In this document: positions 42,236-53,141 of the stretch, piece by piece | How positions within the stretch are numbered: the first letter of the stretch is position 1 | How the letters are laid out: the number at the start of each line of letters is the position of its first letter | NCBI GenBank assembly: GCA_963693365.1 | Contig: CAVNZM010000004.1 | Location: forward strand, 1,116,001 to 1,180,000 | Direction of reading: 5' to 3' | Length of the DNA: 64,000 nt | DNA from: Amoebidium appalachense | Lineage: Eukaryota; Ichthyosporea | Notes under the pieces: generated by a model | The model's input: the letters and a program-made list of their open reading frames with translations, nothing else | Told to the model about the DNA's origin: nothing | Database searches by the model: none | Program-made: the position numbers and the translations under genes

Positions 42236-42563
42236 AATAAGTAACCACTAGGTCGAGCTCACCACGACTAAGAGTCACTAACTGATTGATAAATTCATGT
42301 GACTTAGTGATGTGGGAAGACTGCCCTGAAAGGCACGCGTAGTTTTGCCTGGAAGTGAATACATTCACGAGGGCGAGTAGTTGTTGGTGGAGCATGGTGA
42401 GTGCCGACGACGAACGGTACAGTGCCGTGCGCGCTGTACAGCTGGCAAACTTCGATGCCAACAATGCCAGCAGCATGAACAGAAGGAGACACCCAAGAAC
42501 GCACCAGCACCAAGCTGCCAGGCTCACGCACATCACGCTAGATATCCGGTATAATATACCACA

Positions 42564-42785
42564 ATAGTCACCAATAAATGCAACGAACTCAGTTGCAATT
42601 GGTCACGGCCGTGGTAGGTGTGCCGGCGGGTGTGGGCCTGGGTTGGGCAACAAACTTTCAGCAAGTGCCACCCAGCACTCAGTGGCAGATAATAATCGTT
42701 GGTTTGGGAAATACAGATTTTCTAAACTTAGTAGTGCCATATTGGGAGATCGAAGTGATCACCCAATAGGCACAGTAGCAGCTTT
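42564..42785. other. Short spacer between gypsy 1 and the TIR element
   Basis: About 220 bp. Contains a 63-codon open frame (42578-42769, ATG start) with hydrophobic residues and no recognised family. No other signal seen. Confidence 0.4.
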
Positions 42786-43048
42786 TTAGGGCCTGTTTGG
42801 TAGCGCGCTAAATACGGTTTTTTATCGTATTCGTATTTAGGGCCTAAATTTTCGTAAATACGATATAGGAAATTAGCCAATCAGAGCAATTCGCATCATT
42901 TATTGGCTATCAGCTAGCCAATGGTACAGCGTAAGCCGCGGCGGGCACATTTTTACTACAGTACGCATGCCAGCGCATGCACGTGAACAATTCAGAAGGT
43001 CGGTGTCATACACGTCATTTTGTGTACATGCTCAGTTAAAATTGGCAC

Positions 43049-43327
43049 ATGAATTTGTGCTGCACAGGTAAGACAGACGACGAGGAACCCTACACGGTGC
43101 ATGATAACAAGCTCAGACTGTATATATATGCCATAATAATCTTTGAAACAATACTGGACTCCGATATATGCATTAACAAAAACAATCAAATGTACATGGA
43201 CAAACTCGGTGACATGCAGGCACAACGAGTACTGCATAGACAAGGACAAATTTTAACACTCATTGTGTGTTCAGATATGTGGGGAATGCCAGGGACGAGC
43301 GTTGGTGACGTAAAACGAAGTCTCTAG
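43049..43327 (+). CDS. Unassigned 92-codon open frame in the TIR element
   Basis: Open frame inside the left arm of the TIR element, beginning MNLCCTGKTDDEEPYT. It has no recognised domain. It may be chance or a remnant of a transposon gene. Confidence 0.2.
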   Translation: MNLCCTGKTDDEEPYTVHDNKLRLYIYAIIIFETILDSDICINKNNQMYMDKLGDMQAQRVLHRQGQILTLIVCSDMWGMPGTSVGDVKRSL

Positions 43328-43531
43328 CAAGGCTAGCCACCGCAATAACTGGCAGTATCCCTTCAATAACAGACATTCTAACCTACAGAGCAAGGCTCAC
43401 TGTCGGTGACTCGTTTTTGCCGTTCGCTGTAATACTGACTATGATATATTTGGTAAATACTCATTTTATCCACCAATCGGAAGAAGATGGTGTGATGATC
43501 GGCATCACACATCTCTTCCTGTAGAAGCGAC

Positions 43532-43538
43532 TATAAAA
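43532..43538 (+). promoter_or_regulatory. TATA box in the left DIRS-like repeat
   Basis: TATAAAA within GACTATAAAAGTCGC. About 20 bases upstream is a hairpin (GTGTGATG at 43490-43497 and CATCACAC at 43503-43510). The same arrangement recurs in the internal A2 copy at 53082-53088. Confidence 0.6.
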
Positions 43539-43960
43539 GTCGCGTTTTTCGCTTCTCTCAAACAGTCTTTTCCAACTTTTCCTCGCCGCTTCTCTTAGGA
43601 GAAGCGCGCGTTAGTGAGGCCGGTCTAGTGACCAAGACCAAAGCTTTGAGCGCAGTGAGCGCTATAGTCAGTCGTGTAGGTCCCTAGACTTTAGCTATAA
43701 TAATAGGCCCAGGAACCGCAGATCATTGAGACCGGATGCGCTCATGAGTTTTTGCGAAACCCAAGTGGGGTTGTGTTTTGGGGTTGTTTGTGTAGCTATA
43801 AGCACCTAGGCACGTCTGGCAACGTTAGCCCGTGTGGGCTGCTCGCGTGAGCATGTACAGCAGCAACGTGTGCTGCTCTCTAGTCCTTGTGTGGGCCCCG
43901 GCAGCAGTGGTCTGTGCGGGGGCGGCCGGTTATGTGTGCTCCCAGTAAGCCAGTGGGCGG

Positions 43961-44682
43961 TGACATATACTAATCCGTCTCAGCAGATTAGCCTAAGTCT
44001 ACGATCGAGATCGGGGGGGGGGGGGGGGGGGGGGGGGTGGCCCGGGTCACAGATCATCAAGATCAAGTCCGGGGCCTCAAGATAGCTGTGCAGCTGCGTG
44101 CATCATCTTGCCTCTGCCGGCGCAGGGCATTGGACCACGTCAGCCGGGACAGCCGTCCAATAGAATTCTAATTAGTGTGTAGGATAGATCGTAGGAGGAC
44201 TTAGGAATGTCATTGTTCGGGCAGAAGCCCTTTTGTAAGGATTGGCAAGGTTTGATAGTATATGTTGCCAAACGTATTTATATATGTAGATGTAGAGGAA
44301 AGGGGGGGAGGGAGGGGGGGGGGAGGATAGTATGAAATGTAGATTTAGACTCTGCGGTGCCACTAGGGGGAGGGGGAGGGGTGAGACTTGGATAAATATA
44401 TTAGTTGAGTAGATCGACTTAGCTCGTGCAGGCGCACGATAAAAGTAGATCGGAATGTTAATGGAATGTGGCATCGTAGGGGGCCAGGTGATGATGATCT
44501 TGTAGGGCACGGCCTTGATGGCCTCAGTCGTAACTTAGACTCAATCCGTACGGATCTAAGTTTGCCCGTCGGAGCCTGGTCTTAATAAACTTTACCGTTT
44601 TTCTGTACACGTTCGTTCCTTTTCGTGTGTGTACACTTAGTAGAGTGCCGCGTCTCTAGTACACATATATTAGGATACGACA
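43961..44682 (+). repeat. Gypsy 2 5' LTR
   Basis: 722 bp, TG...CA ends, includes a poly-G run at about 44012-44037 and AATAAA at 44584-44589 near its 3' part. Confidence 0.95.
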
Positions 44683-44810
44683 AGCTACACCTTTCTTTTA
44701 GTGCGGTTTTTCGCGCTAGGGTAACGCGGTGACAGTTCCTTCTGGGCTGTTGCTACACCTCAAAAACACAAACATAAACACAACCTCTCCACTAGGGCAC
44801 ACACAACACC

Positions 44811-46728
44811 ATGGCTAAGTTTCACGTAGATATGTTCTACGCGTTGGCAGCGGAGGATAGCTCCCTGCACACACAGATACCACAGGTTCACACACTAGCT
44901 ATAGACGCCAGAAACACAACAGCTTTTAGTTTACACTCAAACACCAGCGGTCGTGGGCGTGGTGGCGGACAGCAGCAGCAGTTCGACGAGGGGCATCGTC
45001 GTGGGTCCTCAAGACAGCGTCGAGGTGGTATGGCATGAATGTTTGTGGGGTGACTCTACCAAAGGTATGAATGGTGTGAATGTTTTGTGGTTGGGGGAGG
45101 TTCCCCAGCCACAAGTGGATGGTCTCAGTGTTTCTTGTCCCAACCCGGTGTTTGTTCTAACCACACCGGAGGGGGTTTCTGTGCCATTGTTTCCGGGAGG
45201 GGGGGGGACACACACGAGTAAAGGGGGAAGGGGGGGGAAGGCACAGACACATAGAAACACACCACCACAACAACATACGACGGTTGCAGACACACCTACA
45301 CCCACACACACCCCCACACATACACCAAACACACACACACCACCCACCCACACACCACACACACACACTCCACCACCACCCACATCACATACACACCCCA
45401 CCCCACCCGTGCAGGCACCACAGGTAGGTATGTTGCACGTAGGTATCGAGGGTGTGAGTCTTCGTGGGCCGGGATTGGGTGTGAGTGATGATGTGTTGCT
45501 TGAATTGGAGGAGGATTTAGTTGGTTTTAGCCGGCATTATATAGACGTATGGTTAGCTGATGGTAAGTTGAAGGCTGTTGCTTTGCTCGATGGAGGGGCT
45601 CAGGTTAATTGTGTGCATGCTTCGTTTATTCGTCGTTTTAATCAGGCCGGGGGGGAAATTCCTATTTTAGATGCTTCTAGCACAGCCTTAGGTAGTGCTA
45701 ATAATAGTAGTATGTCTGTGGAAGGTGTTTGTGTGTTGCCGTGTGAGATAGGTGGCCAGGCTATGCATATTGCTTGTTATGTGGTTAAGGATTTAGCTCA
45801 AAGTGTTTTGTTGGGAGCCCCATTTTTCCGTAGACATGTGAATGCTTTGTTTGAACGTACGAATGTTTTAGAATTGCAGTCCGGCGTTAAAATTAAAACC
45901 CATGATGGGCTCGACGGTTATCAGTCTGGTGCTAGAACGGTAGCTGAAGTAGTAATCGAGCCTTATCAGTGCCAAACGGTACGTGTCCGGGCCGGCAATC
46001 ATGTTAGGATCGGGGATTTAGGGGTTTTTACTCCGAAAACCCCATTTCAGGAGGTGGCCCAATGGACCCTTAGTAGGGTATGGCCGGATAAGACAATAGA
46101 AATAGAATTAGTGAATCCGGGCATCGAGCCTATAGTGATTAGGTCAGGTGTTTCCGTCGGTAGTTTCACTAATGAGATTGGTAGTATAGAGGTCTCTCTT
46201 ATTACCCAAAAGGAGGATGCCGGCTCGAAGGGTGACTCAGGAGGAGGGGGAACAACTTTATTTAACGTTAGCCACCAAAATGTCACCCGACACGATGGGG
46301 GGGGGGACCGGGACAGCACCGGTCCCACTCCCCCGACCCCCAAGAGGAAGGAGGGTCACCCCGGGTGTGAGAATGTGCAGGCAGGGGGGGAGGGTGTTGG
46401 TCTAACCCGTGGATCTGACGGGTTAACCAACACCGTGGGGGGCAGGGTGGCCACAGACCTGGCCCACCACATACATGCACTAACTCATCAGGAATTGCCC
46501 GGGGGCATTGGTGTGCCGGGGGGAGGGGGGGGTGCTAAGGGTGACCGCCTATATCCGGAGGTACCTCAACCTCACCCCGAGCAGCACCGATGTAATACAG
46601 GAGGTGAAATGTTAAGTGGCACTCCGGTGAATAAGGATGCATCCACTTGTGATGGGGGTAACCCGGAGTTAGTATTGCCGTTTGGTATGAAGGAGGGGGA
46701 TTGGACGGTAGAACAGAAAAATTGCTAG
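44811..46728 (+). CDS. Gypsy 2 gag-like and protease region
   Basis: A 75-codon frame from ATG at 44811 (MAKFHVDMFYALAAED) ends at 45038. It overlaps a long frame that runs to 46728, so a shift is needed near 44953-45038. The long frame has a Thr/Pro/His-rich linker (45240-45410). A retropepsin-like domain follows near residue 210 with ALLDGGAQVNCVHASFI and the partner motif VLLGAPFFRRHV; DGG replaces the usual DTG/DSG. After this comes a Gly/Pro-rich tail. No capsid major-homology or CCHC knuckle is recognisable. The frame passes to RT by a -1 shift in the 46701-46728 overlap. Confidence 0.78.
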
Positions 46729-48197
46729 CTAAGTTATTTGATAGGACTCGGTTTGCATTTCTGGCCGATGATAACGAAGTAGGCTTCGTTAAAGGGTTTG
46801 AAATGCAGATCGACACAGGTGATAATAGGCCGGTAGTGATGCCTAGCTATAGAATGGAGCAGTATAAATTGTCGGATGCGCTAATAATAGTGAGTGATAT
46901 GTTAAAAAAGGGTCATGTGGAGCATAGTTCGAGTCCGTGGAGAAGTCCGGTGCTATTGGTTAAGAAGCCCGACGGGTCTTGGCGTCTAGTGAACGATTAC
47001 AGGGCTCTGAATCGGATCACTAAGGCAGACCAATGGCCTCTCCCTAACATAGACGAGCAGCTTTCACAGCTGCACGGCTATACTCACTTTGCTAAACTTG
47101 ATTTAAAAGCAGCTTTTTGGCAGATAAGGTTGGAGGAGAGCAGCAAGGAGAAGACTGCCTTTGCACTGGGTGACCAGCTGTTCCAGTACAAGGTGGTGCC
47201 GATGGGTTTGCTCTCCTCTCCAGCTATGTTGTGCCGGGTAATGTATAAAATTCTCCACCCTCATTTGGATGTATGCCACCCTTATTTGGATGATGTTTTA
47301 ATTAAAGGTAGGTCATTTGAGGAGTTAGTTAATAATTGTGAAAAAGTATTTTTCGCTTTGGGTGAGTCTGGTCTTCGTATTAGCGGTAGCAAGACTGTGA
47401 TTGGTGTGCCGGAGGTTAAGTTTTTAGGTCATATTGTGTCTAGTAATGGTCTTGCCCCTGATCCGGAGAAAATCCGGGCCATAGTTGAGTGGCCCCGTCC
47501 TCAGACTGTCACTCAACTAAGGCAATTTTTAGGTTTAACTAATTATCTTCGTCGGTATATTAAGGATTATAGTATGCTTGCTTTGCCGTTAACTAGTCAG
47601 ACGGGGGGGGAGAAAAAGAATAGAATAGATTGGAATGTTGATGCTGTTTCTGCTTTCGAAAAGCTTAAGTTAGCTTTGCAGTCTTCGAGTATGCTTGTTC
47701 ATCCTGATTTTTCGGCCGGGGGGGGGATGTTTAAAGTTCGGTGTGATGCAAGTAAGGTTGCTGAGGGGGCCGTGTTATATCAAGTGCAGGAGGGGCAGGA
47801 TAGGGTGATTGCTTATGCTAGTCGTTCATTTAGTAAAAGTGAACGTAGATATAGCAATCCGGAGAGAGAGTCCCATGCTATCTTTTGGGCAGTCTCACAG
47901 GCATGGAGGTATATACTCGCAGGCAGGACGTTTGAGGTCTACACCGACCACAAGCCCTGCCTAGCCATGGCCGGCACCACTCGTCTGGTCAACGAGAGGA
48001 TGCAGAAGTGGGCTGCGGCTCTCGGTGAGTTCTCCTATAAATTGTTTTATGCCAAGGGTGAAACAATGGTTGACTGTGATGCTCTCTCTCGTGCTGCTTA
48101 TATTTTGTTTGAAGAAGAGAAGGAGGGGGAGGGGGGGATAGTGAGAGACGGGGGGGGAGGGGGGAAGGGGGGGGGGAGAGTGAGCAGAAAGGAATAG
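46701..48197 (+). CDS. Gypsy 2 reverse transcriptase and RNase H
   Basis: 498 codons. RT motifs: LVKKPDGSWRLVNDYRALN, FAKLDLKAAFWQIRL, VPMGLLSSPAMLCRVM, and catalytic HPYLDDVLI at about residues 194-202. The connection and RNase H domain carry FKVRCDASKVAEGAVLY, ERESHAIFWAVSQAW and YTDHKPCLAM. A Gly/Glu-rich end after G runs near 48125-48176 leads to the stop. The integrase lies in the -1 frame just downstream, so either a programmed shift or a G-run length change links them. Confidence 0.94.
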   Translation: MDGRTEKLLAKLFDRTRFAFLADDNEVGFVKGFEMQIDTGDNRPVVMPSYRMEQYKLSDALIIVSDMLKKGHVEHSSSPWRSPVLLVKKPDGSWRLVNDYRALNRITKADQWPLPNIDEQLSQLHGYTHFAKLDLKAAFWQIRLEESSKEKTAFALGDQLFQYKVVPMGLLSSPAMLCRVMYKILHPHLDVCHPYLDDVLIKGRSFEELVNNCEKVFFALGESGLRISGSKTVIGVPEVKFLGHIVSSNGLAPDPEKIRAIVEWPRPQTVTQLRQFLGLTNYLRRYIKDYSMLALPLTSQTGGEKKNRIDWNVDAVSAFEKLKLALQSSSMLVHPDFSAGGGMFKVRCDASKVAEGAVLYQVQEGQDRVIAYASRSFSKSERRYSNPERESHAIFWAVSQAWRYILAGRTFEVYTDHKPCLAMAGTTRLVNERMQKWAAALGEFSYKLFYAKGETMVDCDALSRAAYILFEEEKEGEGGIVRDGGGGGKGGGRVSRKE

Positions 48198-48202
48198 ATG
48201 CT

Positions 48203-50131
48203 GTGTCTGTTGATGTGTCTTCTTGGGTTCCGGGGTTGCTTGCTTATAAGTGTAGGAGAGGGGGGGGGAGGTATTTGTCAGTGTCTGAGGTCGGGACCGA
48301 GTCTCATGGCTCGGCCCCTGCCTTAGCACCTACGGCTTTGATCTTAGCTCAGGAGGAAGATGTGTTGATTGGTCTGGTTAAGAATTATTTAAAGGGGCCG
48401 GTTGATTCGATTAAATTTAAAAATAAAAGGCAGATGATTAAGGTAGCTAAGTTAGCAAAAATGTGTCAGGTAGAGCAGGATTTAGTTTATCATTGTTCTG
48501 GGCCAGACGGACACCGAGTTTGGGTCCCGACGGCACTTGTGCCTGAGGTTTTGCATATGGTGCATGAGCATCCCATGGCTGGTCATTTAGGTGTAAATAG
48601 GACGTTGCTTCGTGTTAATCGTTCGTATTTTTGGCCGGGTATGAGTAGGGAGGTGAGGGATTATGTGTTGTCATGCATGCATTGTCAGGAAAGGAATGAG
48701 AGTCCCCACTCTCGTTCCCGCCCGTCGTTTATTAGGGATTTTAATGTTCGTATGTTTGAAAGGGTAGCAGTGGATGTGGTCGGTCCTTTTAATTCTACGG
48801 TTGAGGGTAACACTGTTCTTGTTACCGTCACCGATGTGGCCACTCGTTGGGTTGAAGTTTTTCCTCTCCCCACTGCTAATGCCATTTTGTTTGCTCGTAT
48901 TTTTGTGGATGAAATTTGTCTTAGGTTTGGTTGTCCTCGTGTTTTGTTAACGGATAGGAGTCGTGTGTTTTTAAATCAGTTGGTGTCGGAGGTGTGTAAA
49001 ATTTTAAGGGTAGCTCATATCACTACGTCTGCATATCACCCTCAAGCAAATGCCATCTCTGAACGTGTGCATGCAGTGTTTCAGAAGTCCTTTGGCAAAA
49101 TGGTGGATGTGGAGGCTAATGATTGGGATCATATGTCTAGGTTTATTGCTCATTCATATAATTCTACCCCTCATGCTGTGACTGGTTTTTCTCCGTTTTA
49201 TTTGGTCTATGGGCAGGAGGCTATTAGTTTGTTAGATACGGCACTTTTGCCGATGGGGGGGGCTGACCGACTAACCTATCCCCACTGGACTGAGTTCCGG
49301 GAGCAGCTACTAACCCGGGCCCGGGCTGCACGTGATGCAGCTCTGGCCCGTACACAGCAGGCACAGACACGTGCAGACTTGTCCACACGTCCGTTACGTG
49401 AATTTGCCGAGGGCACTTTAGTTTTAATTAGGGATCATACTAGGAAAAAGAGATATAAGCAGGAGCAGGAAGGTAAGGGTGAAGGTGAAGGTCTTCGTAA
49501 GTATGGTAAGAAATGGTTGCCTCTTTTTATCGGTCCGTATAAAATAGTGGTTAGGTTAGGTCCGGAATATAAGGTGCAGAGGTTAGATAATGAGAGTGAT
49601 GTTAGATTTTATAATGTAGATGATATAAAGGAATATTATGATAGGGCCCTTAGGGTAAAACGGCCGGAGGGCCGTCGAGTGTTAGATGCATTCACCCCCG
49701 ACTATGACGGGTCGGTGGATGTATCGGAGGCTGCAGTAGATAAAATTATGGATAAAAAGGTTATTGAAGGTAAGGAAGGTAAGGTAAATTATTATTTAAT
49801 TCGTTTTGAGGGAGGTTATCAGGAAGATCAGTGGTTGCCTGAGTTTCATTTGGATTGCCCGTTTTCTATTCGTGCTTATGAGGCTCGATTAGTGCAGAGG
49901 GAGTTGCCTAGTGCTCCCTCTCGGCCAAAGAGAGTTATTCCTCAGTTTAATCGTGGTGTGAAAAAGTCGGTGGGGGAGGGGGCCGGGGGGGGAGTGATGC
50001 AAATACACGTAGACACACGGGGGGAGGGGGAGGGAGGGGAGGAGACCGAGGAGGAGTGTGAACGTAGTCGTAGGAATTTAATTTATTATCATAGGTGTCT
50101 CCGTAGGTATCAAGCTTATGGTGTAGATTAA
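48203..50131 (+). CDS. Gypsy 2 integrase with chromodomain
   Basis: 642 codons, start codon not certain because the frame is entered from upstream. HHCC zinc finger (HEHPMAGHLGVNRTLL, then CMHCQERN). Core catalytic residues in VAVDVVGPF, VLLTDRSRVFLNQL and HPQANAISERV. A GPY/F-type module follows (WLPLFIGPYKIVVRLGPEY), then a chromodomain (VDKIMDKKVIEGKEGK, YYLIRFEGGYQEDQWLPE). It ends in an acidic/basic tail about 130 bases before the 3' LTR. No internal stops. Confidence 0.94.
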   Translation: MSVDVSSWVPGLLAYKCRRGGGRYLSVSEVGTESHGSAPALAPTALILAQEEDVLIGLVKNYLKGPVDSIKFKNKRQMIKVAKLAKMCQVEQDLVYHCSGPDGHRVWVPTALVPEVLHMVHEHPMAGHLGVNRTLLRVNRSYFWPGMSREVRDYVLSCMHCQERNESPHSRSRPSFIRDFNVRMFERVAVDVVGPFNSTVEGNTVLVTVTDVATRWVEVFPLPTANAILFARIFVDEICLRFGCPRVLLTDRSRVFLNQLVSEVCKILRVAHITTSAYHPQANAISERVHAVFQKSFGKMVDVEANDWDHMSRFIAHSYNSTPHAVTGFSPFYLVYGQEAISLLDTALLPMGGADRLTYPHWTEFREQLLTRARAARDAALARTQQAQTRADLSTRPLREFAEGTLVLIRDHTRKKRYKQEQEGKGEGEGLRKYGKKWLPLFIGPYKIVVRLGPEYKVQRLDNESDVRFYNVDDIKEYYDRALRVKRPEGRRVLDAFTPDYDGSVDVSEAAVDKIMDKKVIEGKEGKVNYYLIRFEGGYQEDQWLPEFHLDCPFSIRAYEARLVQRELPSAPSRPKRVIPQFNRGVKKSVGEGAGGGVMQIHVDTRGEGEGGEETEEECERSRRNLIYYHRCLRRYQAYGVD

Positions 50132-50264
50132 TTTATTATTTTTCTTCGTAATTTATTTAATTTAATTTTTTTTAGGAGACTGATTAGTCTATGTCTTTTT
50201 AGGGGGTGTCAGATGTAATGGGACTGAGGTGGGACTCAGCTTTTCCGGGGGCCGGGGGGGGAGT

Positions 50265-50989
50265 TGACATATACTAATCCGTCTCAGCAGATTAGCCTAA
50301 GTCTACGATCGAGATCGGGGGGGGGGGGGGGGGGGGGGGGGGGTGGCCCGGGTCACAGATCATCAAGATCAAGTCCGGGGCCTCAAGATAGCTGTGCAGC
50401 TGCGTGCATCATCTTGCCTCTGCCGGCGCAGGGCATTGGACCACGTCAGCCGGGACAGCCGTCCAATAGAATTCTAATTAGTGTGTAGGATAGATCGTAG
50501 GAGGACTTAGGAATGTCATTGTTCGGGCAGAAGCCCTTTTGTAAGGATTGGCAAGGTTTGATAGTATATGTTGCCAAACGTATTTATATATGTAGATGTA
50601 GAGGAAAGGGGGGAAGGGAGGGGGGGGGGGAGGATAGTATGAAATGTAGATTTAGACTCTGCGGTGCCACTAGGGGGAGGGTGAGGGGTGAGACTTGGAT
50701 AAATATATTAGTTGAGTAGATCGACTTAGCTCGTGCAGGCGCACGATAAAAGTAGATCGGAATGTTAATGGAATGTGGCATCGTAGGGGGCCAGGTGATG
50801 ATGATCTTGTAGGGCACGGCCTTGATGGCCTCAGTCGTAACTTAAACTCAATCCATACGGATCTAAGTTTGCCCGTCGGAGCCTGGTCTTAATAAACTTT
50901 ACCGTTTTTCTGTACACGTTCGTTCCTTTTCGTGTGTGTACACTTAGTAGAGTGCCGCGTCTCTAGTACACATATATTAGGATACGACA
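50265..50989 (+). repeat. Gypsy 2 3' LTR
   Basis: 725 bp, nearly identical to 43961-44682. Differences include two G-to-A changes near 50845-50857 and G-run lengths. Confidence 0.95.
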
Positions 50990-50994
50990 GGCGG

Positions 50995-52946
50995 GGTAGC
51001 ACCTGCACCGCTCTATCAACGGGTGCGTGCGTGCCACGACGAGTGGACGCGCGGTGGAGCAGCCAAGGACGTGCTCTTCTGGATTAAGTATGGCATCACA
51101 CCCGAATGGTGCGCTGGGCCGCCACCTCCCCACGACATGGGGAGGTACCTAAACTTGGGCGAAGTTTCGGAGGAGGAGGCGTTGGTGGAAGTTGCGCGTT
51201 TAGTGGGTAAGGGCGCACTTGAACCCATCGACGAGTCCAGAAAGCATTGCGTGTCGACCACGTTTGGGGTGCGGAAACCAAACGGTAAAGTGCGGCTTAT
51301 AATCGACATGCGCCCAGTGAATGAGTATGCCGTACAGCGGGGCCTCAAGTACGAGACGCTCAGTGACCTGCAGGTCATTGCTCAGCCAGGTGACCACGGC
51401 TTCAGTTTCGACCTGGAGGACGGCTACTTTGCGCTGGCAATTGCGCCACGGTGGCGTAAATATTTTCAGATTCGGGTTGGCGGCCAGCTGTATCAGTACA
51501 CTGTGCTGCCTTTCGGCTATTCCCTCAGCCCATACTACTTCACACGGCTCATGAAGGAGTTCGGTCGGCGTCTTCACCGGCGCGGTGTGCGCACGTTAGC
51601 GTTCTTGGACGACTGGTTGGTCGTCGAACGGCCGCTAAAGGCGCTGCAAACTCGCGGTGTTGTTGAGGGGGGAGCTCGCGGCAACGGGCCTGAGCCGAAA
51701 TACGGAGAAGGGCCAGTGGGAGCCCACCGACCACCTCGACCATCTAGGCATCCATGTCGACCTTGCCGCGGGTGTGTTGGCCCCTACCGCCACCTCTATG
51801 GAGAAGCTGGTGGAGGAGACCAAGCGGGTGATGGCCAAGGCTCGCAAGGGCAAGCGATGGGTGGAAAAGAAGCAAGTCGCCCGGTGGTTGGGGGTGGTCA
51901 TGAGTCTGCGGGCTGCCACTCCCCACGTGCTGACATTGGTGCGGCCAGTGTATGCCGCCCTACGCGGGGGAAATTGGCGCAGTTTCGTTCGGCTTTCGGG
52001 GCGTCAGTTACGGATTATCGGTCGGACGCCCCAGTTCATTGGCCGGTTGCCTCGGGCGGAGATATGGCCCAACCCGGTCACGGTTACGCTCATCACGGAT
52101 GCCGCCACCACACACGGCTGGGGGGCCGTGCTTCAAGTGGCGGGATCCCCTGCCCCTGCGCTTGAGGCGGCGGGCAGGTGGGCAGCCGACGACGCTCCGC
52201 GGGCGGCGGCGATTGCGGAGTGTGAGGGCCTGTTGGAGGCCTATCAGAGCCCTGCCCTGCAGGAAGCCCTCCGTGGGCAGCGGGTGCAGTGGCGAGCCGA
52301 TGCCCAGGCGGCCCTTGGGGCCGTGCGGAAAAAGGGCAGTGGCAGCCCCTCGATGCAGCGCATTCTGTGGCAGCTTCTGCAGTTGTGCCTCGACCACGGG
52401 TTGCCTTGGCCACAGGAGGTGGCCTACATCCCGGGTGAGCTCAACGACCGAGCAGATTGGCTGTCGCGGGTGGACCCCCGGCATGAATGGCAAGTCACGC
52501 CGGAGGCAGTCGAGCGGGTGGAGTGGCTGCTGGGCATGCAGCCCGAAGTCGATCGGTTTGCCACCCACACCTCGGCAGTAAAGGCCGAGTTTAATGTGTG
52601 GGCCCAGGCAGGGGCCCCCGGTGGGCTGGCAGACGGGTTGGCGGTGCCGTGGACGGCACCAAGCTGGTGGGCGCCTCCGTTCCCGCTGATTAAGCGAACG
52701 GTGGCCAAGCTGCAGCGGGAAGGTTCAGCGGGCATCCTCGTCGTTCCAGTGTGGGATACGGCGTCGTGGTGGCCCGTCATTCAGGGGTTGGCTTCGGCAA
52801 GTGTGCCTCTGCGCCCCTCTGAGGTGTTTTTCCCGCGCGGGGTGCGGCCGTGGCGTATGCAAGCATTTCGTCTGGACGGCACCCCGGTTCCTGGGCAGGC
52901 TGAGGGGCCCCAGCCAGCCAGCGTAAGGCATAATAGTGTATGTTAG
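50995..52946 (+). CDS. DIRS-like reverse transcriptase / RNase H, interrupted and frameshifted
   Basis: The frame is open from about 43883 to the gypsy 2 insertion point and resumes at 50995. RT motifs: FGVRKPNGKVRLIIDMRPVN, FSFDLEDGYFALAIAP, LPFGYSLSPYYFTRLMKE, catalytic LAFLDDWLVV near 51599-51630. A frame change near 51640-51660 leads to the second part (LDHLGIHVDL, RNase H with VTLITDAATTHGWGAVLQ, ELNDRADWLSR). The DIRS-typical C-terminal segment with WWAPPFPLIKRTVAKL and ILVVPVWDTASWW ends at 52946. Two lesions, the gypsy insertion and the shift, make the copy non-functional. Confidence 0.88.
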
Positions 52947-52972
52947 CCGGCTGTGTCTTAGTGGACGTAGAT

Positions 52973-53141
52973 AGCAGTTTGGTGTCTAAAATGATATATT
53001 TGGTAAATACTCATTTTATCCACCAATCGGAAGAAGATGGTGTGATGATCGGCATCACACATCTCTTCCTGTAGAAGCGACTATAAAAGTCGCGTTTTTC
53101 GCTTCTCTCAAACAGTCTTTTCCTCGCCGCTTCTCTTAGGA
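52973..53141 (+). repeat. Internal B1-A2 junction repeat of the DIRS-like element
   Basis: B1 (52973-52993) joins A2 (52991-53141) sharing ATG. It equals the junction that would form if the element's right end (53455) were joined to its left end (43441). Confidence 0.85.

Larger units (their letters stand above)
36490..42563 (-). mobile_element. Ty3/gypsy retrotransposon 1, chromodomain type, frameshifted
   Basis: Order on the minus strand: gag with zinc knuckle, aspartic protease, RT, RNase H, integrase, chromodomain. The same 26 bp, TGTGGTATATTATACCGG through ATATCTAG on the element strand, occurs at both ends (36490-36515 and 42538-42563). It is preceded at the 3' end by a purine tract (GGTGGGGCG), as expected for an LTR start. 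Beyond 26 bp the two flanks do not match, so the 5' LTR is missing, very short or rearranged. Frame changes occur near 42232, 40700, 39860 and 37624, so the copy is probably inactive. Confidence 0.88.
43956..50994 (+). mobile_element. Ty3/gypsy retrotransposon 2, young chromovirus-type, TSD GGCGG
   Basis: LTRs at 43961-44682 and 50265-50989 begin TGACATATAC and end GGATACGACA. They differ by only a few substitutions and G-run lengths. The target duplication GGCGG lies at 43956-43960 and 50990-50994. A purine tract (GGGGGCCGGGGGGGGAGT) precedes the 3' LTR. Internal order: gag-like region, protease, RT, RNase H, integrase, chromodomain. Removal of the element and one TSD copy restores a continuous open frame of the DIRS-like RT ORF, which shows that gypsy 2 inserted later. 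Confidence 0.95.

Noticed and set aside
51657-51926. Minus-strand frames opposite the DIRS-like RT
   Set aside because: GC-rich shadow frames of the plus-strand RNase H region.
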